From Ochotona curzoniae (Eukaryota > Chordata > Mammalia > Lagomorpha > Ochotonidae), in assembly GCF_017591425.1 (NCBI RefSeq), contig NW_024466409.1, forward strand, positions 1-64,000: a stretch of DNA of 64,000 nt, written 5' to 3'. Of this stretch, positions 20,090 through 64,000 are shown piece after piece. Under the pieces are notes generated by a model that was given only the letters and a program-made list of their open reading frames with translations, was not told the DNA's origin and did no database searches. The translations under genes and the position numbers were made by a program. Each line of letters starts with the position of its first letter. Within the stretch, counting starts at the first letter, position 1.

Positions 20090-21980
20090 AGTACATTTTG
20101 CTTATTGTTCTTGGGCTTTGTGCATCTATCCAACCTTCTCATGTGTAGGATTTTCTTTGCTAATCCTTAAGTCTGGGATCTCCTTTGGAGCCAGATGAAA
20201 AGCCTGGAAACAGTGACCCCAACTTTTCTGGGATCAAGCAGGTCTACCCTGTAGCCAGCAGGTGGCGCTAGGCCCTCAAGTCTGCAGGCTGTGGGCTCTG
20301 TCAGCAGTTTCAGATCTCAGCTGGTTTGCTGGAAGATAACCTCAGCTGGTAGTCCAGGATGCTGTTGCTGCCCAGGGTTCCTCATTTGTGACCCTGGCGC
20401 CTCCCATCCTCCTTCAGGACAGCCAAGCTGAGTCCTGAGAGCCAGATGCCACAGCCCTGAGCTGACAGTGTGGCCCCAAGCCATTAATGGTTCAGCCCTG
20501 TCTAAGAGGGCCTGTGCAAGAGAGCAGCTTGGAGCTCAGGTCACCAGCAGCAACTTCCTGGTCCCCAGGACCCTGCCTCTGGGCTTTTTAGGAAGGACCT
20601 TCCCAATTAGATAAAACATTCAGTGCTGGGAACCAGGAGCTTCTTCCAGGTGTCCCATGAGGGTAGCAAGGGCCAAGGTACTTGGGCCAGCCTCTGCTGT
20701 GTCTACAGGCCATTATCAAGGAGCCAGATGGATAGTGGAGCAACTGGATCTCCAATCCACCTGCTTAGCGGATGCTGGTGTTGCAGGCAGTGGATTTACC
20801 AGCTGTACCACAACATGAGCCCTGGATCCTTATCTTGGGCATCACTCATTTCTTGCTTTACTCAGCACCTATTCGGTTCCAGGCTCAGTGCTAAGTCAGA
20901 CAAAGTCACTGATCTCAGGGATCCACAAACTTGCGGACTAGGGACAGGTCCACAAACATAGGACAAAGGAGAGTGCCAAGGGCCCAGAGGAGAGAGAGGC
21001 AGCCATCTCTTTTCGGAGAAATCTGGGTAGGGTTCAGGTGACATCATTTGTTCTGAATTTTTACGGATTTTTGTTGACAATAGATGAGGTCTGAATAACC
21101 CACACTAATGAAATAACATAGGCATAGGCTCAGTGGCATGGAGCTGGAAGCTGTGAGCATGGAGGGGATGGACAGGAAGCCATGGAAGTGAAGACTGGAC
21201 GCCCAGGGTCCTGGCAATACGGCAGCAAGCTCTAAGGTTGGAGAGACAATCAGAGCCCACAAGTGCTACTGTGGTCCAGCATGCTTTGGGGACACCAGTG
21301 AGGGTGCCTCACATAGGAGGGGGTGATCCCAGTCTCCGGGGACAGCATACAGCAGCTGTAGGTCAGACCAAGACAAGGTTGACCAGATGACAGCCATTGA
21401 CAAGGCACCTATTATCACAGACTGGGCTGGGCATAGGTGGAAAGTAAGAACCAGCAAATGTCTATGTCACTGTGGAGAGACAGAAATATGCTCTTTTCCC
21501 TTGCTTGGTCTGTTTTCTCAGCTCAGCATCCATGACAAGTGTTAGCACTCACTGCGTACTGATTACACAGCACACATTTAGGTATTTCCATTTTTGGCAC
21601 CTGCTGCCACAATAGCAGGCCATTCAGCCACTATCAGTGAAGGTAAAACAACTGAGTCAGAGGGTAAGTCCCCAACTCCAGCTGAGCAGCTCCAGCCCAG
21701 CCCTGGCCCCCAGGCAATGCTTCTGCTACAATCACTGCTTACTTGCTGCAATCACTGTCCCCTCCCCTCCCAACAACAGATTCCCCAGAGTGGAAGCAGG
21801 GCTCACGGCTACAAAACCTAGTCAGGGCCCAAAGGCTGAGCAGGCTAGGCAGGCTGGCTGGGCCACAGGATCCCTTTCCTGGCTCGCTGCTGGGGCCCAC
21901 AGCTCCTCCTGCCAGCCCCTGCCCTCCCTCTCTATCAGCATGCTTGCTGCCACCGTGGCAAGAAAAGTCCAGTGTGCAGA
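20090..21980. other. Intergenic region between NCR3LG1 and KCNJ11 3' ends
   Basis: Tail-to-tail spacer. Holds an antisense CSINE (about 20605-20835) and, at about 20850-20960, a stretch resembling an old MIR/L2 remnant. The remainder is unassigned. Confidence 0.55.
20605..20835 (-). repeat. CSINE, antisense, partial
   Basis: Shows 'gaaccaggagcttcttccag', 'gtgtcccatgagggtagcaa' and 'gtaccacaacatgagccctg', the complement of a CSINE core and head. Confidence 0.75.
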
Positions 21981-23072
21981 TTCGGAAGGGAAAGCTTTAT
22001 TGACTATGGAGAAGGCAGAATTCTGGGCAGCACTGGCCCTGAGAGTCCAGCTTCAAGCCTAGCCCATCAGGATCAAAACTTGGTGCACCTTATGGCCCCC
22101 ACTCACCAACACCCTTCTGCATTTTCCAACAACTTTTCCAGCAACCCAGACACACACACCCTACCCTTGGTCACCCTTCAGATAACACGAGTCACAGTCA
22201 TCATGGGGAAGCCAGCAGCTGAGTTGGGGTGGGAGGTCATTGTATAGGAAAGGCCTGTCTCTACTTTGCACGCCAGTTGTCTGCCCCCCACCCACTCCAG
22301 ACTCACAGGATGGGGACAGAATGGGGGAGCAGACAGATGCAGCAGCTCCCCTCCAAGGGACTTTCTCAGCAGAAGGCTGGCATGTTAAGGGTGGAGGGGG
22401 CGGACACAGGGAAAGGGTGCCAGGCCCATCCCCTGCTCTCTGTGCCCGAGCAGCCCTGTGTCATTCTTCCCACCATGAACCTGTCCCACAGACAGGAGCC
22501 TAGTCAGCCTGTGCAAGCTGCACAGAGCCAATTCTCCAGCAGATACGTGCCCTCTCATCCACTAACCTCCTGCAGTGCCTGGCCCCACTCCTCATCCATT
22601 CTTCCAGGGACCAACGGCGCTGGAGACAAACCAGAGTCAATTTCTGGGATCACAGAGACACCACGCTGGGTCTGTGTTTACCCAGCCAACTGCGCAGCTT
22701 CAGGAAGGGTGATCGTCAGGGTCCAGGCTGGCCTGAAACCCAGCTTCAGGGCCCAGCACCTCCCACAGCCGCCCCGGCCTTGGGTAAAGGGCTGTGGGGG
22801 TGAGCCAGTCCTGAGCCACAACTGGGAGGAACAGGGATAAAAATATCCCAGTACAGGCTCCTCTGAAGCCAGAAATAGTATAGTGACTAGTGCCTTGTAA
22901 CACCCTAGGTACGCAGCCAGCCGAGTAAGGCTACCTAAGGGGCTCCAGCTGCACGCCCGGTCTTGGCCTGGCCAAGAGGCTGGTCTACTCTTACATACCA
23001 TGTCACACCATCCACATGCGCACTCGCAGGTGTGAGGGGACCGCGGAGGGACCATGATTCAGGATAGAGGTG
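21980..23072 (-). other. KCNJ11: KCNJ11 3' untranslated region
   Basis: Sequence between the TAG stop and the poly(A) signal. No repeat recognised, which fits an exonic UTR. Confidence 0.6.
21996..22001 (-). terminator. KCNJ11: KCNJ11 poly(A) signal
   Basis: TTTATT on the plus strand is AATAAA on the minus strand, about 1.07 kb past the KCNJ11 stop codon. It gives a 3'UTR of about 1.1 kb, a plausible length for this gene. Confidence 0.65.
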
Positions 23073-25260
<2,188 letters not shown>

Positions 25261-25570
25261 TCCTGGCGCCTGGGACTCCACTCCCAACTGGCAAAGAGGG
25301 TCTTGGTGCCGGCCCTCCCAGGCTGGGATGGCTGCCCCCCTGGCCCTGGCTTCCCTCCTTCTTCTCTCCCATGTGCAGTCGGGTCGGCGTCGGTCTCTCG
25401 CCCAGCTCTTGGGTTTCCAGGGCGAGAAGCCGCTGAGTCCCCGCTGTCGGGTCCGGGTCCGTTAGGTGGCCCGAGGACTACTAACAGTCCTTTTGGATGT
25501 GCTCCTGATCTTCTCTCCATCCCGGACCTTCTGAGAAGACTAGGAAATCTCGGACTCCCTCTCCACTAAC

Positions 25571-25630
25571 AAAACAAAACAAAACAAAACAAAACAAAAC
25601 AAAACAAAACAAAACAAAACAAAACAAAAC
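25571..25630. repeat. (AAAAC)12 microsatellite
   Basis: Twelve perfect AAAAC units, about 1.3 kb upstream of the KCNJ11 start and next to its CpG-rich region. Confidence 0.97.
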
Positions 25631-28350
25631 CTTGCTTTCCTAGGCGCAGTCCGCCTCCGACCTAGTACAGGGTGGCCGGGGTCCCTTGGACCACCCCGTG
25701 CCCTGCACACGTGTTTCATGAATGCTTTGAGGACTCCCTTTAATCCCATTTTCCATCACCTTTCTGAAATTCCCTCGTTTTAACCTGGGAAGCAGGGAGG
25801 GGCCGGCAGGATGAAAGCCCCAGGGGACAGGGAGGAACTTCTGAGGTTGCTACTGTCGCTGAGCCTTGTGAAGAGGAGTCTGGGTGAGCCTCCAGCCCAG
25901 TACCACCTGCCTGTCCCTCCCCATGGACGGTGGTGCGGAAGGAGGGTGGGTCTGCGCTGTGGGAAGGCTGGGGCTGGGCTGAGGACACTGGTTGGATCAA
26001 AGTGGCTTCTCTTAGAGGGGATGTTCTTGGCTGGAGGGTGTGTGAGCCAAGGCTGGTGAACACTCTGGTACTTTATTGCGGGGTTTGGGACTGAATGAGG
26101 ATTTGGGCCTTGGGTGTCCAGCAAGGCTTCAACGCGGGTCCTTATGTGCCCCACTGCTTCCCTCCAGGCCCTGGGGCTTTGGTGGATGGCTGAAGTCCTG
26201 AAGGCCTGCTTCCCTGTGCTCCTTTCCTGAGAGATCCCACGATGCAGGGGAGTGCAGAGTCCCAGGGTGGAGACATCTCAGAGCTGGAAGGGCTCAGCCT
26301 GGAGGCTTCCCCTGTTTCCTGCTGTGCCATCCAAGAGGGTGCAACTTCCGCTTCTGCTTCCTCACGCTGCTCCCTCCCTCCCACTGTGCTGCTGCGGCCC
26401 TTTCTGGCTCCAAAGCCCTTTGTGCTCCATTTGCACTTTGTGATGACATCCAAGGCGCTCTGCTCTGCTCCCTCCCTTGCCTCCCTGGTCAACCAGCATT
26501 CCTAACTCACCCTAGGCCCTGGCTCCTGCTTCCCCTTTTGCCCTCATGATCTCTTCTAACCTTTTGTCCACCCAATGTGAACGAACTCCTTTCCTGTCCT
26601 TCATGCAAAATGTAACATCAACAGATACATAGGTAAACATATATATATGTATTCATCTAGAGGAGCTGTGTAATAAACACCAGCATACCAAAGAAGTGAA
26701 GATACATTGCAGCAAGCATCTCTATTCCTGAATAAAAGATGGACTCCCAATGAAACTGTTAAATATGTCTTGACAGTAGATGCTGGATTGTCAACGATTT
26801 TCTATATACCTACAATGTCATGATACACTTAAATATGGACTTATAAATGTTGCTAAAGGACTATACTATTATAATAACAGAGGAGAACAGTAGGGGGTTG
26901 GGGGAATAGGAAGGGTGGAAGGGGAAATCTCTGAGCCTATAAAACTGTATCATGAAGAATATAAATAAGAAAATAATAAATCCTGCCTTTCCCAGGCAGC
27001 CTGCCAGGCCTCAAGGGACTCTCCCTTTCTGAGTCCCTCTGGCTTCTGGAACCTCCAGGAGGGTCTGCCCTGAGCCTCCCTTCAGTGACAGAGGAGGGAT
27101 AGAGTCCTCATGTGGAGTCTGATCCCCTGGATGCAAGCCCAAGATCCCTTGGCTTGTGCCCCCATTCTGATAAGCCAGAATTGTAGTCAACATGTAAGTT
27201 AAAGCAAAATGATGTGCAAACAAGCACCTGCCATTTCCTGGCCAAGGGCAGATGAGCACTTCCGTGGGGTGATGGAGAGGGAGTCAGGACAGCTTTTGTT
27301 TTGGCCTCCCTGGTATCTGGGCTCTAACCTCTCCCAACCACCCCCTGGCTGACTTGTGGTACAGGCACTGCGTGTTCTCTCTGAAGAATCAGACAGGGAT
27401 GGGGATTGGGGCAGAGAGATGGGGACATCTGATCCAGGGTGTATTCCAACTCTCTGACTCCAGGTATTGGGCAAGGGTAGGAAGGAGTTTCAAGTTGGTA
27501 CATTGAGGCTTTTGCTGTGAGTTTGGGGGAGGAACATAGCTCTTTCTTCTTGAGTTTTCCAGGGGACAAAGTGTAAATGGTGTGGTCATCCATCATCCGC
27601 AAGGGAGAGGAAATGGAGCTTAAACATGGAGACCAATGTCAGAAGGTCCTCAAAGTGGTACAGCCAGCCACACTCTATAACAACCTCATGTTTTCATTTG
27701 AGGTGGGTTCCTGTCATTCACAGTGGAAACATTAACAATTCAGGATATCCAGCTCATGTGATTTCAATCCAAGAATGACAAGGGCAAGGAAGGGGATCCA
27801 GCTGTATGGAGATATCTTAAGTGAATCATAGCAATGCCATCAATCACCTTTACTATGGACCAGAAGGCAGCCACTTTTCCCTAGCTCATAGCTCCTAGCC
27901 CTAGGTGACAGTAGAACTGTGAAGTGTGGTCATCAGTTTCAGGGAGGCCAGAGGGGTGGGTCTCCAATCCAGTATGACTGATGTCCTTATAAGAATACAT
28001 ACACAGTCCAGAGGCAGGTGCAGAGAGGAAGGGCCACGTGAAGACGCAGGGTCTGTCTGGAAGCCAAGGACCAAGGTCTCGGGAGAAAGCAAACCTGCCA
28101 ACACCTTGATCTTGGATATGAACCTCTGCAATGGTGACGTGAGTTTCTGTTGCTAAGGTCTCCCAGTGTGCGGTATTTTGTCATGACAGTCTAACAAATA
28201 CAGTCCTTGGTTCACAGATGAGAAAACCTCCTTTTGTCCATGCCCATGTGGATCCTTCAGTTCTGCCCCATGCCAAAGACAGGCGGCTCCTGATACCCAC
28301 AGTCCGCTCGCTGCCCACCCCTGCCCATCAGACATATGGCTTCCAGTAGC
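25631..28350. other. Spacer between KCNJ11 promoter and ABCC8 3' end
   Basis: About 2.7 kb. Holds an old sense L1 3' end (about 26600-26990). The remainder shows no exon or named repeat. Confidence 0.55.
26600..26990 (+). mobile_element. Old L1 3' end, sense
   Basis: A/T-rich stretch with a G-rich polypurine tract ('gtagggggttgggggaatag'), then 'cctataaaactgtatcatga' and an A-rich end (ataataaat). It matches the L1 3' ends seen in inverse orientation elsewhere in the window. Confidence 0.6.
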
Positions 28351-28364
28351 AAAGACAGAATCTC

Positions 28365-28370
28365 TTTATT
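28365..28370 (-). terminator. ABCC8: ABCC8 poly(A) signal
   Basis: TTTATT (AATAAA on the minus strand) about 80 bases past the stop codon, giving a very short 3'UTR of about 100 bases. Confidence 0.75.
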
Positions 28371-28446
28371 CACAAGCGATTGGAAGGTAGAAAACCCAGG
28401 CTGGGGGGCCAGAGGACAGGGCAAGAACAACCCCAGCTCTGGCAGG

Positions 28447-62992
<34,546 letters not shown>

Positions 62993-64000
62993 CTGTGGAG
63001 GAAGCACACGGGCCTGTTCAGTGGGAGGCAGGAGGCAGATGCCCAGGATGGGCCCAGGAGCAGCAGCCCCGAGGTGCAGGGTGGGCTCCTTCCCCTGTTC
63101 TTCAGGGACTCCTATCGCACATGCCATGCCCCAATCCCCAATTCCCCCCAACAGTAAAGGAGAAAATACTGGAACTCAGCTCTGTAGGGATGGGGGTGAA
63201 AGTGCCTGGGGAACCTGGTAAAGGGTAGGGCTGGAGAACTGCAGGTGTTCCGGAGGGCACCAGCGTGCTACTCCTTTCTCCTCCCTTTGCCCTCCCCACC
63301 AGTCCCTGCAAAGCCAGGCTTTCTATGAGGCTTAGGGACCTGCTGATGTCCCCCTGGTCTGGGGACAGTTTGTGCTGCTTCACACTGCACAGGTACACAA
63401 GGACCTCAGCTGGTGAGAACATGCCTTCCTGAGAGCTAAGGCTACACGTTCATGTTCAGGAGGCGTTGAGGTCCTTTATGGAATGCAGAGTGAAGAGAGC
63501 TGGCAGCAGTGGGTGCAGTCCCTGTTGTCACAAGCTATGTAACCCTGGGCTTGCCATTTACCCTCCTTGTACCTCAGTTTCCCCACTTACTATTTATAAC
63601 CTTACACCTGATTACATATGCCCCCATTGTTTCCGAGGCCCAAGGACATCACGTAGGTAATGGGCTCTGTAAACCTTAAGTGCTGCCTATCACACAGCAG
63701 GGACTCCTAGCTTAGCCCTGCTCCTAGATCCCTTTGCTCTGATTTAAGGAGAGGTACCCAAGGCAGCCCTAAGCCCAGGCTTTAGTTTTCAGAGGGAGAG
63801 AGAAGAGACAGAAGCTGCCTGGAGTGAGGGCCGACCATCCAAGCTGCTGCCTGCCTATCTCATCTCCCTGCTCCCAGTATCTTCCAGGTCAGCCCACATA
63901 GAAGTGTGGTGCTGTTATGAGCCAAATTAAAGCAGCAGGAGTGAGGAGCCCAACGACCAAGGTCAAGGACAGCCTGCCCAGATGGCTGCTGTCAAATGGG
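62993..64000 (-). other. ABCC8: ABCC8 intron 10 (part)
   Basis: No exon 10 is found to the window edge, so it lies beyond. A MIR-like remnant is visible at about 63530-63690 ('acctcagtttccccacttac'). Confidence 0.6.

Noticed and set aside
62993..64000. Search for ABCC8 exon 10
   Set aside because: No minus-strand stretch encodes the expected TMD1 segment with matching phase and splice sites; it must lie beyond the window.

Overview
The window is mammalian nuclear DNA, and more precisely lagomorph DNA. It is littered with copies, in both orientations, of the tRNA-derived CSINE family that is specific to rabbits, hares and pikas. The youngest copies end in a 'ctttccaataaa' type tail, which I associate more with pika (Ochotona) than rabbit; the genus is an inference. 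All coding exons are bounded by spliceosomal sites. The gene order NCR3LG1 (+), KCNJ11 (-), ABCC8 (-) is the order of human 11p15.1.

Layout. 1-17,150: NCR3LG1 (B7-H6, ligand of the NK-cell receptor NKp30), five coding exons giving a 304-residue type I membrane protein. Its 9.9-kb first intron is largely filled by SINEs, an L1 3' end and a complete 2.56-kb retroposon with a perfect 19-bp target-site duplication. 17,150-21,975: tail-to-tail intergenic DNA holding a second, older copy of that retroposon. 21,975-25,260: KCNJ11 (Kir6.2), a single coding exon of 393 codons with a 3'UTR of about 1.1 kb and a CpG-rich promoter region. 25,570-25,630: an (AAAAC)12 microsatellite. 28,350-64,000: the 3' two thirds of ABCC8 (SUR1). 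I place exons 11 to 39 by back-counting from the stop. Their reading phases join without a break and give 1,037 complete codons, residues 545-1581 in the usual 1581-residue numbering. Exons 1-10 lie beyond the right edge.

Kir6.2 and SUR1 together form the octameric ATP-sensitive potassium channel that couples metabolism to excitability, most notably to insulin secretion in beta cells. Their genes sit in the same orientation with about 4.1 kb between the KCNJ11 start codon and the ABCC8 poly(A) signal. Key residues in both are intact: the GFG filter, both RKR retention signals, both Walker A lysines, the degenerate NBD1 Walker B and the catalytic glutamate of NBD2. NCR3LG1 is functionally unrelated and only a neighbour.

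Most unusual observations: a non-coding composite retroposon family (two copies) with L1-like 5' repeats and a VNTR-like middle, reminiscent in plan of hominoid SVA elements; a B7-H6 with a very short cytoplasmic tail and no gag-like tail exon; a GC-AG intron in ABCC8; a one-residue insertion in the Kir6.2 turret; and a diverged 33-nt exon 17 in ABCC8.
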